NCBI RefSeq assembly: GCF_004363095.1
Contig: NZ_SNYO01000009.1
Location: forward strand, 1 to 64,000
Source: Actinomycetospora succinea
Lineage (GTDB): Bacteria > Actinomycetota > Actinomycetes > Mycobacteriales > Pseudonocardiaceae
Length of the DNA: 64,000 nucleotides
Direction: 5' to 3'
A program made the translations under genes and the position numbers. Shown here one piece after another: positions 9,329-19,528 of the stretch (positions are counted from its first letter, which is position 1; the number at the start of each line of letters is the position of its first letter). The notes under the pieces were generated by a model, which saw only the letters and a program-made list of their open reading frames with translations, did not search any database and had not been told where the DNA came from.

Positions 9329-10620
9329 GCGTGCACCGCCGCAATCGCCGCGGCCAGATCGGCGGCCGGGCGCTCGACGAGCTGGTGCGCACCGTCGCTC
9401 ACGATCACCCGGCCGCCCACGCGGACCTCGCGGACGTCGGCCGCCGACCCCGCGAGCAGGACCCCGTCCGGGCGGGCGCCGGCGGTGCGGACCGAGGCGG
9501 TGTCGACGGTGACGAGGTCGGCCGGGGCCCCGACCCGGATCGTATCCCCGTCGGCGCCGGTGTCCAGCAGCGCGCCGGGCGTGAAGCGTTCCCGGACGCC
9601 GTGCGCCAGGCGTTCGTGCATCTCCAGGGCCCGCATCTCCTCGAAGGGGTCGATCACGGCGTGGCTGTCGCTGCCCAGGCACAGCGTCACGCCGGCCGCG
9701 GCGAGGGCGCCGGCCGGCCCGATCCCGTCGCCCAGGTCGCGCTCGGTGGTCGGGCAGAAGCAGGCGCGGGTCCCGGTGCGGGCGAGCCGGGCGACGTCGT
9801 CGTCGGTGAGGTGGGTGGCGTGCACGGCGGTGGTGGTCACTCCGAGCGCCCCGGCGTCGTCGAGCAGCGCCGTCGGGGTCAGGCCGTGGGCGGCGAGGCA
9901 GGCGGCGTTCTCGGCGGGCTGCTCGGAGAGGTGGACGTGGAGGGGCCTCGTGCCCGTCCACGTGGCGACGGTTCTCAGGGCCTCGCGGGGCACCGCCCGG
10001 ACCGAGTGGATCGCCCCGCCGACGCGCACCCCGTTGCCGTCGTCGAGCTTCGCGACGAGCGTCGCCCGCTCCGCCCAGGCGTCGACGTCGGCGTCGGCGA
10101 AGCGGCGCTGCACGCCCTCGGGCGGGCGGTCGAACCCCGCCTGCCCCATCCCGGCAGAGAGGTAGCAGCTGTCGAGCAGGGTGATCCGCAGCCCGGCAGC
10201 GCCCGCGGCCTCGACGAGGGCACGGTCCATGGCGATCGGGTCGGCGTACGGACGCCCGCCGGGCGCGTGGTGCAGGTAGTGGAACTCGGTGACCGCGGTG
10301 TGGCCCGCGAGCGCCATCTCGGCGTAGACGGCGGTGGCGAGGCGCCGGTAGGTGTCGGGGTCGAGCGCCCGGGCGACGCGGTACATGTCCTCGCGCCAGC
10401 TCCAGAACGAGTCCGCCGCCCGCGCGGGCCGGCCGCGCAGGGCGCGGTGGAAGGCGTGCGAGTGCCGGTTGACCAGGCCGGGGAGAGTGAGACCGGGCAG
10501 GAGGGTCCCGCGTCTCGCGGCGCCGACCTCGATGCCGGCGATCCGGTCACCGTCGATCTCCAGCGCCACCGCGTCGGCGGGCCCGCCGGGCAGCCACGCC
10601 TGCTCGCACCAGAGGGTCAC
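9325..10620 (-). CDS. hutF: formimidoylglutamate deiminase
   Basis: 431-aa amidohydrolase that converts N-formimino-L-glutamate to N-formyl-L-glutamate plus ammonia. Motifs: [14 protein letters not shown] (metal-binding H-x-H), [24 protein letters not shown] and [15 protein letters not shown]. Two GTG codons are possible. The one at 10620 is eight bases from GGAGGAG and overlaps the preceding stop as GTGA, so I prefer it over the GTG at 10626. Having HutF means the organism uses the two-step formylglutamate route, which needs a deformylase. No HutG is present, and the neighbouring M20 amidase is the obvious candidate. Confidence 0.93.
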   Translation of the reverse strand: MTLWCEQAWLPGGPADAVALEIDGDRIAGIEVGAARRGTLLPGLTLPGLVNRHSHAFHRALRGRPARAADSFWSWREDMYRVARALDPDTYRRLATAVYAEMALAGHTAVTEFHYLHHAPGGRPYADPIAMDRALVEAAGAAGLRITLLDSCYLSAGMGQAGFDRPPEGVQRRFADADVDAWAERATLVAKLDDGNGVRVGGAIHSVRAVPREALRTVATWTGTRPLHVHLSEQPAENAACLAAHGLTPTALLDDAGALGVTTTAVHATHLTDDDVARLARTGTRACFCPTTERDLGDGIGPAGALAAAGVTLCLGSDSHAVIDPFEEMRALEMHERLAHGVRERFTPGALLDTGADGDTIRVGAPADLVTVDTASVRTAGARPDGVLLAGSAADVREVRVGGRVIVSDGAHQLVERPAADLAAAIAAVHA

Positions 10621-11785
10621 CGACACAGCTCCTCCAGGACGTCGGCGAGGGCGCGCACGCCGGCCTCGGCGTCGGCGTCCTCGGCGTGCTCGTCGGGGGC
10701 GTGGCTCACGCCGGTGGGGTTGCGGACGTGCAGCATCCCCGTCGGGACGTGGGCGGCGAGGACGCCGGCGTCGTGGCCGGCGGCGGTGGGCAGGCGGCCG
10801 GCGCCGGTGATCGTCGCGAGGGTGTCGGCGAGCCCGGGGTCGAGCGTGACGGCGCCGGAGACCGACTCGGCGCGCACCTCGACCATGCACCCCTCGTCCG
10901 CCGCGGCGGCGTGCGCTGCGGCGGCGACGTCGTCGAGCAGCGCCTGTGGGAGCGGGCCGCGGGCGTCGAGCCAGAGGTCCACACGGGACGGGACGACGTT
11001 GGTGCCGCCCGGGGTGGCGTGCAGGCGCCCGACGGTCGCGCGGGCCTCGTCGCCGTGGCGCGCCATCGCGGCGCGGGCGGCGAGGACGGTGGCGGCGGCC
11101 GGGACCATCGGGTCGCGTCGGTCGGCGAGGCGGGTGGTGCCGGCGTGGTCGGCGCGGCCGGTGAACGACAGCCGCCACCGCCCGTGCGCGACGATCGTCG
11201 AGCCGACGGCCAGGGCGTCACCCCGCGGGGCGAGGGCGCGGCCCTGCTCGACGTGCAGTTCGACGAAGCAGCCGACACGGGCCAGGCGCTCGGGGTCCGA
11301 CCCGAGCCCTGCCGCGCGGTGGCCCAGCGCCTCGGCCAGCGTGACGCCGTCGGGGTCGCGCAGGCCGCGGGCCCGGTCGGGGTCGAGCGAGCCGGTGAGC
11401 AGCCGGGCCCCGAGGCACGGCACCCCGAATCGCCCGCCCTCCTCCTCGGCGAACACGACGACGGCCACGGGGCGGGTCGGGACGACGCCGCGAGCGCTCA
11501 ACGCGTCGAGAGCGGCCAACGCCGACACCACCCCCAGCGGCCCGTCGTACGCGCCGCCGCCGGGGACGGAGTCGAGGTGACTGCCGGTGACGACGGCGTC
11601 GGGACCCGGCTCGCCCCACCAGGCCCACACATTGAGGTTGCCGTCGGTCTCCACGTCCAGCCCGCGCCGCGCAGCCGCCTCGGTGAACCACTCCCGCAGC
11701 TCGGTCTCGGCGTCGTCGCCGAGGTGGCGCGACCAGCCACCGCGGCGGGCGTCGCGGCCGACGTCGGCGATCTCGTCGAGGAGCT

Positions 11786-11789
<4 letters not shown>
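10617..11789 (-). CDS. M20-family hydantoinase/carbamoylase-type amidase (allantoate amidohydrolase-like), candidate N-formylglutamate deformylase
   Basis: 390-aa dimetal amidase of the AllC/beta-ureidopropionase/carbamoylase group. Metal-site motifs are [35 protein letters not shown] and ELHVEQG, with the later GHDAGVLA and [13 protein letters not shown] segments. Relatives remove N-carbamoyl groups from amino acids. Wedged between hutU and hutF with GTGA overlaps on both sides, it sits exactly where an N-formylglutamate deformylase is needed, so I infer that reaction (N-formyl-L-Glu to formate and Glu). The GTG at 11789 follows AGGAGCAGCG. Automatic annotation would call it allantoate amidohydrolase, which the context does not support. 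Confidence 0.85.
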
Positions 11790-13423
<1,634 letters not shown>

Positions 13424-13472
13424 GGGTCCAGTGCAGCGCTCGGCCGTCGTGCCGGACAGAGGCTCTGGCGTC

Positions 13473-13498
13473 CCGGTGTCTCGGATACGAGACTCCGG
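13473..13498. promoter_or_regulatory. 26-bp palindrome, candidate hut operator
   Basis: Two-armed palindrome in the hutU/iclR divergent region. The inner arms GTCTCG (13478-13483) and CGAGAC (13488-13493) flank GATA, with CCGG on each outer side and only a T/T mismatch between. The inner 14 bases TCTCGGATACGAGA resemble the HutR (IclR-family) site TCTGwwATwCCAGA that I recall from corynebacteria, matching at the conserved TCT, ATA-C and AGA positions. It probably binds the adjacent IclR protein. Confidence 0.65.
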
Positions 13499-13502
13499 TG
13501 GC

Positions 13503-14300
13503 GTGGCGGGTGTCCCGGGGTTGCGGCGCGGGCTCGGCATCCTGCGCCTGCTCGCCGCGGGCGAGCCGCTGACCGCGGCGACGCTCTCGGCGCGCCTCGG
13601 TCTCCCCCGCTCCACGACGTACCACCTGCTCACCGAGCTGGAGGCCGCCGGCGTCGTCGCGCACCTGCCCGACACCGCACGCTGGGCCGTCGGGATCGGC
13701 GCCTTCGAGGTCGGGACGGCGTACCTGCGCCACCACCCGCTCGACGAGGTCGCGGGTCCGGCGCTGCGGCGCCTCGCCCACCGCATCGGGCTCGACGTCC
13801 ACCTCGGGGTGCTCGACGGGCGGGAGCTGCTCTACCTGCTGCGCGAACGCCCGCCCCGTCCGCAGACGCTGGTGACCGCGGTCGGCGTCCGGCTCCCCGC
13901 GCACCTCACGGCGTCGGGACGGGCCGTCCTCGCCGGCCTTGCCCCCGCCCAGCGCCGGGCCCTGCTCGCCGGCGCCGGACCGCTGACGCGGCGCACCGAC
14001 CGCGGCCCGACGTCACTGCGCGCGCTCTCCGCGGTGCTCGCCGCCGAGGCGCGGCGTGGCTGGTCGGTCGAGGACGGCGAGGTCAGCCGCGGCTACGCCT
14101 CGGTCGCCCGGGCGATCCACGGTGCCGACGGGGAGGCCGTGGCCGCGATCAGCGTGACGTTCCCGCACCAGTGCGCCCCGGCCTGCCGCACCGACTTCGC
14201 CGACCTCGCCGCCGTCGTCGGCCGCACCGCCGTCGAGATCACGCGGCGGCTGGGCGGCGTCAGGCCGCCTGGACCACCTGCGGCCGGTAGCTCTCGATGA
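13503..14300 (+). CDS. hutR: IclR-family regulator of the hut operon
   Basis: 265-aa IclR-type protein. The N-terminal winged helix-turn-helix spans about residues 5-60 ([45 protein letters not shown], quoted here only as its span's content in pieces: [29 protein letters not shown]). The C-terminal effector-binding domain follows and ends in the family's Cys-containing [12 protein letters not shown] stretch. I chose the GTG at 13503 because it lies just after the palindrome and gives a normal IclR length; in-frame starts at 13476 (GTG) or 13422 (ATG) would run through the operator. It is divergent from hutU, so local control of histidine catabolism is very likely. Its 3' end overlaps the convergent haemoglobin gene by 41 bases. 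Confidence 0.8.
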   Translation: MAGVPGLRRGLGILRLLAAGEPLTAATLSARLGLPRSTTYHLLTELEAAGVVAHLPDTARWAVGIGAFEVGTAYLRHHPLDEVAGPALRRLAHRIGLDVHLGVLDGRELLYLLRERPPRPQTLVTAVGVRLPAHLTASGRAVLAGLAPAQRRALLAGAGPLTRRTDRGPTSLRALSAVLAAEARRGWSVEDGEVSRGYASVARAIHGADGEAVAAISVTFPHQCAPACRTDFADLAAVVGRTAVEITRRLGGVRPPGPPAAGSSR

Positions 14301-14646
14301 TCGCCATGAACTCGTCGTGCTCCGCGGTGGGCACGCCCAGGAAGCTCAGCGTCGCGGCGATCTCGGTCTTCACGGCGTCGAAGCCCGCCTGGTCGATCGC
14401 GAGCTCCTCGTGGGCCTTCACCATGTCGTGCCCGGGGTAGCACTTCGGGCCGCCCGCGGCCTCGATCGACCAGGCGGTGACGAGGAACTTGTAGCCGGGC
14501 GCGTTGGCGGGGTCGCCGTGGTGGGCGTGCACGGCCGGGTTGGCGTTCACCGCGACGTTGGCGAAGAGCCGGTCGACGAGGACGTCGACGGCGCCGGCGA
14601 TGCCGTAGGTGCCGCCGAGGCGCTCGTACAGGGACTGCTCGGGCAT
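14260..14646 (-). CDS. glbN: group 1 truncated haemoglobin
   Basis: 128-aa two-over-two globin. The YERLGGTYGIAGAVDVLVDRLFAN start, the CYPGHDMVKAHEELAI block with the proximal His at about residue 79, and the overall length fit TrHbN (group I) proteins, which bind O2/NO and often act in NO detoxification. The ATG at 14646 follows GGAGGGGGATCTCC, a strong ribosome site. It is convergent with the IclR gene, and the last 41 bases overlap that gene's 3' end. It stands alone in transcription direction, so no pathway link is visible. Confidence 0.92.
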   Translation of the reverse strand: MPEQSLYERLGGTYGIAGAVDVLVDRLFANVAVNANPAVHAHHGDPANAPGYKFLVTAWSIEAAGGPKCYPGHDMVKAHEELAIDQAGFDAVKTEIAATLSFLGVPTAEHDEFMAIIESYRPQVVQAA

Positions 14647-14739
14647 GGAGATCCCCCTCCGGAGTCACCGCCGGTGATGTGGTGGATCGGCGGCGTGATC
14701 GGGCTCACTCTGGCACCCGGACCGGTCGTGCACAACCGG

Positions 14740-15501
14740 TCAGCCCGGCTTCACCCAGCCCTTGATGAACGCGAAGTGGTCGTCGAAGCGCAGGACCGGG
14801 TCGTTGCGGTAGGCGTGGCGGAACTGCTCGATCCCCGCGCGCAGCTCGTCGTCGGAGAACTCCCCGAGCACCGACATGTACCGCGACTCGAGCATGCGGA
14901 CGTAGCGCTCGCGGTCGATGGCGGTGTGGAACGTCCGGTAGCTCACGGCCGCGCGGAGCCCGACCGCGGAGACCATGTCCACGATCTTCGCCGGCTCGGG
15001 CTGGAGCTCGCCGAAGCGCTCGTGGGCCTCGCGGAACAGCGGGTGGTGGATGGTCCGCGGCAGCATGACGATGAGGATCCGGCCGTGGCGCGAGAGCAGC
15101 CCGGCGAGCCCCTCGAGGGTCTCCTCGCGCTCGGCGACGTGGTGGAACGACTCCTTGAGCACGATCGCGTCGAGCCGCCCGGGCGGCGCCACGCGGCCGG
15201 AGGCGAGGTCCTCGGCGCTCGCGGCCAGGGGCTGCAGGCTCTTCGTGGACGGGACGCGTTCGAGCATCGCCGGCACCGGGTCGACGCACAGGATCGGGCG
15301 CTCGGGCTCGACCTCGGCGGCGAGCCGGCGCGTGTAGAGCCCGGTGCCGCAGCCGACGTCGGCGATGGCGTCGGAGCGGGTGAGGCGCAGCGAGTCGACG
15401 ATCGCCTGCGTGAACCGCCGGACGTAGTCGGGGTCGTACGACCAGTGCTCGTCGTAGTCCGGTGCCACGCGTTCGTAGTGCTCGACGGTCAGGTCGCTCA
15501 T
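14740..15501 (-). CDS. class I SAM-dependent methyltransferase
   Basis: 253-aa methyltransferase with SAM-binding motif I IADVGCGTGLYTRR, motif II acidic end CVDPVPAML and motif IV LDAIVLKESFHHV. The fold is the small-molecule methyltransferase type (Methyltransf_11/25). The ATG at 15501 is used because it follows GGGAGCCCGCC; an upstream in-frame start would add 17 residues. The C-terminal half (FSDDELRAGIEQFRHAYRND) is unlike common biosynthetic families, so no substrate is proposed. No operon partner is apparent. Confidence 0.82.
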   Translation of the reverse strand: MSDLTVEHYERVAPDYDEHWSYDPDYVRRFTQAIVDSLRLTRSDAIADVGCGTGLYTRRLAAEVEPERPILCVDPVPAMLERVPSTKSLQPLAASAEDLASGRVAPPGRLDAIVLKESFHHVAEREETLEGLAGLLSRHGRILIVMLPRTIHHPLFREAHERFGELQPEPAKIVDMVSAVGLRAAVSYRTFHTAIDRERYVRMLESRYMSVLGEFSDDELRAGIEQFRHAYRNDPVLRFDDHFAFIKGWVKPG

Positions 15502-15580
15502 GGCGGGCTCCCGTTCGCGCTCGACGGCGATGACGTCGCGACAGGGTGACACGTCACTGGTCCGGACGGACCACGTCCCG

Positions 15581-17095
15581 TCAGATCGCGGTCACCGCCG
15601 CCGGCACACGCAGGACGTCGGCGAGGTAGCGGCGCAGGACGTCGGGGTCGGTGGTGTCGGCGACCAGGCCGAGGTAGCCGTCGGGGCGGACGAGCGCCAT
15701 GCCCTCGTCGTCGGCGTCGAGCGGGACGACGGTGCCGAGGTCGCCGAGCACGTCGCCCAGCGCGCCGTCGTCCCCGTGGACCAGCAGCACGAACCCGGGC
15801 CGCTCCAGCAGCTCCTCGACCGCCACCGGGGTGCCGTCCGCCCGCCGCAGGCCCTCGGGATCGGGGGCGTGCTCGCCGGCCTTCGCGGTGCCGTGACGGT
15901 GCGCGCCGTGCCGGACCGAGAGGGAGCTGTGGGGGTAGCCGACGGTCAGCTCGGCGAGCCGCTCGGCCGCGGCCTCGCCCAGCGCCGGCACGTGGCCGAC
16001 GACGAACATGGCGGCGTCGCGCAGCGCCGCGAGCGGCCCCGAGGCGGTGCCGACGTCGGTGAGCGTCGTCGTCACGCGGACCACCTCCGCGCCGACGGGG
16101 TGGCGTTCCTCCTGGTAGGAGTCGAGCAGCCCCGGGTCGGCGCCGTGGCGGGCGACGAGGGCGAGCTTCCACGCGAGGTTCGCGGCGTCCTGGATGCCGG
16201 TGTTCATGCCCTGGGCGCCGGCGGGGCTGTGGACGTGCGCGGCGTCGCCGGCGAGCAGGACGCGGCCGTGGCGGTACTGCGGGACCTGGGCGTGGTGGAT
16301 CTCGAAGTAGGTCAGCCAGTGGGAGCCGGTCACCCGCACCCGGCCCGCCATCCGCTCCTCGGTGAGGGCCTCGATCTGCTCGAGGGTGGGCGCCGCCGCG
16401 TCGCCCGGGTCGTCGACCAGGAAGATCACGCGCGCCCGGGTCTCGCGCAGCGGGAACAGCATCGCGACGCCGTCGGGGTGGGTGAACATGCGCCCGGTCG
16501 TCGGGGCGAGCGACGTCTCGACCTCGACGTCGGCCATCGCGAAGTGTTGACCGTGGAAGCCGCCCTCGAGGTGGGTGCCGACGAGGTGGCGGGTGGTGCT
16601 GTGCGCCCCGTCGGCGCCGACGACCCAGCCGAAGCGCGCCGTCTCGTCCTCGGCGGCCGTGCGCAGGGTGACCTCGACGCCGTCCGCGTCCTGGGCCAGC
16701 GCCGTCAGTTCGACCCCGCGCTCCACGACGACCCCGAGCTCGGCGGCACGCTCGGCGAGCACCGCCTCGGTGTCGGGCTGGGCGATGTCGAGCATGGACG
16801 GGTGCCGCGACGGGATGCCGGTGAGGTCGACGGCGGCGCGGGTCGCGCCCGTCCGGCCGTCGGCGATCTCGAAGCGGTCGACGCGGCGTCCGCGGGCCTC
16901 GAGCTGCGGGCGCACGCCCAGGGCCGCGAGCATCTCCAGGCTGCGGGCGTGGATCACGACCGCGCGCGACTCGTCGGTGGGCGCCTCGAGCACGTCGATC
17001 AGCCGCACCGGGACGCCGAGCCGGGCCAGCTGGCTCGCGGCCACCAGCCCCACCGGCCCTGCTCCGACGACCAGCACACCGTTCGTGGCGCTCAT
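15581..17095 (-). CDS. FAD-dependent aromatic monooxygenase (PheA/MhpA-like)
   Basis: 504-aa class A flavoprotein hydroxylase. Motifs in order: LVVGAGPVGLVAASQLARLG (dinucleotide fold near the N-terminus), the DG motif VVGADGAHSTTR, and the GD motif VLLAGDAAHVHSPAGAQGMN, which binds FAD ribityl and pyrophosphate. A C-terminal thioredoxin-like domain of about 120 residues completes the phenol-hydroxylase-type layout. The expected reaction is NAD(P)H-dependent hydroxylation of a phenolic or polyketide-like ring, in the cytosol. The ATG at 17095 follows AAGGAGCGGAC. A perfect inverted repeat lies directly upstream, but no regulator gene adjoins it. Confidence 0.85.
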   Translation of the reverse strand: MSATNGVLVVGAGPVGLVAASQLARLGVPVRLIDVLEAPTDESRAVVIHARSLEMLAALGVRPQLEARGRRVDRFEIADGRTGATRAAVDLTGIPSRHPSMLDIAQPDTEAVLAERAAELGVVVERGVELTALAQDADGVEVTLRTAAEDETARFGWVVGADGAHSTTRHLVGTHLEGGFHGQHFAMADVEVETSLAPTTGRMFTHPDGVAMLFPLRETRARVIFLVDDPGDAAAPTLEQIEALTEERMAGRVRVTGSHWLTYFEIHHAQVPQYRHGRVLLAGDAAHVHSPAGAQGMNTGIQDAANLAWKLALVARHGADPGLLDSYQEERHPVGAEVVRVTTTLTDVGTASGPLAALRDAAMFVVGHVPALGEAAAERLAELTVGYPHSSLSVRHGAHRHGTAKAGEHAPDPEGLRRADGTPVAVEELLERPGFVLLVHGDDGALGDVLGDLGTVVPLDADDEGMALVRPDGYLGLVADTTDPDVLRRYLADVLRVPAAVTAI

Positions 17096-17108
17096 GTCCG
17101 CTCCTTGT

Positions 17109-17124
17109 TTGGTACAGCTACCAA
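17109..17124. promoter_or_regulatory. inverted repeat upstream of the monooxygenase, candidate operator
   Basis: TTGGTA and TACCAA arms around CAGC, 14 bases from the monooxygenase ATG. On the minus strand a plausible -35 (TTGACG) and a weak -10 (TTCGAT) precede it, which places the repeat at the transcription start, where a TetR- or MarR-type repressor would block RNA polymerase. No such repressor is encoded within several kb. Confidence 0.5.
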
Positions 17125-17229
17125 GGATCGAAGCGGTGTCCGGATCGATCGTCAACGTCGACTTCGCGCCGTGCCCGGGCGGGCACGCAGCGGGGGCACA
17201 CTGGTCGCCCCACTCCGAGGAGGCCCGAC

Positions 17230-17577
17230 GTGATCACCGGTGCGCACGCCATCCTGTACAGCGCGGACGCCGAGGCGGACCGCGCCTTCCTCAAGGACCT
17301 GCTCGGGACGCGGACCGTCGACGCCGGCGGCGGGTGGCTGATCATCGGCCTCCCGCCCGCCGAGGTCGCCGTCCACCCGACCGACGGCGAGCCCGAGCAC
17401 GAGCTCTACCTGATCTGCGACGACGTCGAGGCGACCGCCGCCGACCTCCGCGCCCGCGGTGTCGGCGTCGACCCCGTCACCGACCAGGGCTGGGGCCTGC
17501 TGACCGCGATCCACCTGCCCGGCGGCGGCCGGCTGGGCATGTACGAGCCGCGGCACCCGGTGGCCGCTGGGTCCTGA
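17230..17577 (+). CDS. VOC/glyoxalase-fold protein
   Basis: 115-aa vicinal-oxygen-chelate protein made of two beta-alpha-beta-beta-beta units: GAHAILYSADAEADRAFLKDLLG opens the first, and ELYLICDDVEATAADLRARGV opens the second, which ends in the PGGGRLGMYEPRHP turn. The terminal Glu of GMYEP is a family metal ligand; the usual first-module His appears as H5 or so (GAHA). The GTG at 17230 has GAGGAGGCCC at good spacing. VOC proteins include glyoxalases, dioxygenases and antibiotic-binding proteins, so the function is open. It diverges from the FAD monooxygenase across 134 bases. Confidence 0.78.
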   Translation: MITGAHAILYSADAEADRAFLKDLLGTRTVDAGGGWLIIGLPPAEVAVHPTDGEPEHELYLICDDVEATAADLRARGVGVDPVTDQGWGLLTAIHLPGGGRLGMYEPRHPVAAGS

Positions 17578-17671
17578 TCATGCGGCCGAGCGGGTGATGT
17601 CGTCCGCGTCTCACCGCAACCGGTCGGCTCCGCTCTGGTGCGACGAGGAGGGCGTGTCTAGCGTTCCCGTC

Positions 17672-17824
17672 ATGGACATCGGCCCCGTCCGTCGGCGCCT
17701 CACCGCGGAACCCGTCAGCTCGCCCGTGCCCGGCGAGGAGTCGTGGCCCGTCGAGCCCGCGACCCTCGAGAGCGAGCAGGCTGACGCCACCGTCCCGACC
17801 CCGCGGCCCGAGCCCGCGCGGTGA
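17672..17824 (+). CDS. small hypothetical protein (50 aa), probably leaderless
   Basis: Fifty-residue protein, Pro/Glu-rich and without hydrophobic segments. The ATG at 17672 lies seven bases after a TAGCGT -10 box (17659-17664), so the mRNA would start at the ATG itself. The stop overlaps the next gene's GTG (GTGA), which supports translation through both. Family not recognised; possibly only a leader peptide that delivers ribosomes to the next gene. Confidence 0.5.
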   Translation: MDIGPVRRRLTAEPVSSPVPGEESWPVEPATLESEQADATVPTPRPEPAR

Positions 17825-18480
17825 TCCACCCGCCGCCTGCCGGGCCCGCCCGGCCCGACGGTGCGGCGGCCACCCTCGACGCCGGCGTCCCGGACGTCCC
17901 CGAGGCGATCCTGGGCTGGCGCACCTGGCGCGTAGGACGTCGTGCGCAGCGCCGCGCCGAGCTCGTCGCCCCGCTCGCCCAGGTGATCTGGCCTGCCCGC
18001 CGGGCGATGGTCGCCACCTGCGGCTCGTCGAGCCACGCGCCGCCCGGGGACCGCTGCCGGTGCGGGCTCTACGCGGTCCACGACCCGGGGACGCTGGAGT
18101 GGGGCCCGTCCGACTTCGAGGTCCTCGGCGTCGTGGCGCTGTGGGGCGACGTCCTCGAGGGGGCACGGGGCTGGCGCGCGTCGCACGGCTACCCGCGCTT
18201 CCTCGTCACCGGCCCGGCGATCCCCGCCGAGCAGCGGGCGGCGCTCGCCCGTCGCTACGGGGTGCCGGTGCACGGCGCCGACCTCCCGGCGCGGGCGCTG
18301 GCCCGGCAGCTCGGCGGCGACCCGTTGTCGGCGACGCTCCTCCGCAGCATCGAGACCGAGGCGCTGCTGGCGGCGCACATGCCGGAGTGGGCGCGCCGGT
18401 GGCACGCCCAGCAGGCGCGTCTCGAGGCCGACCGGGGCTCGCGGTTCCGGTCGCTCGCGCGGCCATGGCGACGTCGCTGA
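17821..18480 (+). CDS. conserved actinobacterial protein with Cys/His cluster, function unknown
   Basis: 219-aa protein. Its core reads ILGWRTWRV, then after about 50 residues ATCGSSSHAPPGDRCRCGLYAV, and then WGDVLEGARGWRASHGYPR. This layout (W-R-x-W, one Cys, H-A-P and a C-x-C-G-L/I-Y-A knuckle) recurs in many uncharacterised actinobacterial and actinophage proteins, to my knowledge without a defined function. The Cys/His spacing suggests a structural metal. The GTG at 17821 overlaps the small upstream frame. It converges with the cysteine-synthase-like gene four bases after its stop. No membrane segment. Confidence 0.7.
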   Translation: MIHPPPAGPARPDGAAATLDAGVPDVPEAILGWRTWRVGRRAQRRAELVAPLAQVIWPARRAMVATCGSSSHAPPGDRCRCGLYAVHDPGTLEWGPSDFEVLGVVALWGDVLEGARGWRASHGYPRFLVTGPAIPAEQRAALARRYGVPVHGADLPARALARQLGGDPLSATLLRSIETEALLAAHMPEWARRWHAQQARLEADRGSRFRSLARPWRRR

Positions 18481-18483
18481 CCG

Positions 18484-19416
18484 TCAGCCGAACAGGTCGC
18501 CGGCCAGGTACTTCAGGCCCGTGTCGGCGGCGACCGTCACGACCGTGCGACCCGGTCCCACCTCCCGGGCCAGCTCGAGGGCGCCCGCGACGTTGAGCGC
18601 GGACGAGGTGCCCACGAAGACGCCCTCCTCGCGGGCGAGGCGCGTCGCGAGCTCGCGGGCCGCGTCCTCGGAGACCGCGCGCGCGTCGTCGTGCGTGCCG
18701 GGACGGAGCAGCGGCGGCACGATCCCGGTCGCGGTGCCCTCCACGCGGTGCGGCCCGGCGGTCCCGGTCGTGAGCACCGCGGAGGTCGCCGGCTCCAGCG
18801 CGACCACCCGCGTCGCGCCCACGCCGTGGAGCACCTCCGCGACGCCGGCCAGCATCCCCGCCGTCCCGACCGCCGCGCAGAAGACGTCCACCGTCGGAGC
18901 CTGCGCGAGGATCTCCCGGCCCAGCTCGGCGTAGCCGACGAGCGCGTCGGCGTTGTGGAACTGGTCGGTCCAGAACGCGCCGTCGTCGGCGACGATCCGG
19001 TCCACCTCCGCGCGCATGCGCACGAACAGGTCCGGCGTGATCCGGCCGCCGTCGCTCGGGACGACGGTGAGGTCGGCCCCGAAGGCGCGCATCGTCCGCA
19101 GCTTCTCCGGGGAGAACGCGTCGGACGTGACGAGCGAGAGGGGGTGGCCGGTGATCGCGCAGACGAACGCGAGGGACGATCCCGTGCTCCCGCCCGTGAA
19201 CTCGACGACGCGGCGGCCCGGCGCGAGCTCGCCGCGGCGGCGGGCGCCGTCGATGATCGCCCGCGCCATGCGGTCCTTGTAGCTGCCGGTGGGGTTGGCG
19301 CCCTCGAGCTTGACCAGCACCGCGGCGCCGTCCCCGGGCGCCGGCCGGCGCAGGCGGACCAGCGGCGTGTGCCCCACGGCCTCGAGCACGGAGCTCGCGA
19401 CGGCCTCGTGCCCCAT
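18484..19416 (-). CDS. PLP-dependent cysteine synthase / cystathionine beta-synthase family enzyme
   Basis: 310-aa fold-type II PLP enzyme. Lys47 in NPTGSYKDR is the Schiff-base lysine. The substrate-carboxylate loop reads FTGGSTGSS instead of the TSGNTG of classical O-acetylserine sulfhydrylase, and the phosphate-binding glycine loop is GTAGMLAG. The change in the substrate loop marks a paralogue whose substrate may not be O-acetylserine. The ATG at 19416 follows GAGGAGCGCAC. Monocistronic by position: convergent on one side and divergent on the other. Confidence 0.82.
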   Translation of the reverse strand: MGHEAVASSVLEAVGHTPLVRLRRPAPGDGAAVLVKLEGANPTGSYKDRMARAIIDGARRRGELAPGRRVVEFTGGSTGSSLAFVCAITGHPLSLVTSDAFSPEKLRTMRAFGADLTVVPSDGGRITPDLFVRMRAEVDRIVADDGAFWTDQFHNADALVGYAELGREILAQAPTVDVFCAAVGTAGMLAGVAEVLHGVGATRVVALEPATSAVLTTGTAGPHRVEGTATGIVPPLLRPGTHDDARAVSEDAARELATRLAREEGVFVGTSSALNVAGALELAREVGPGRTVVTVAADTGLKYLAGDLFG

Positions 19417-19528
19417 GTGCGCTCCTCGTCGTGGCGCTCCCGAGGATGGCGGCGGGACGAGGGTGCGGTCCAGAGCCGGATGAGCTGGTGGGACTGTGGG
19501 CGGCGCGACGGAGGACGGGGAGCACACA

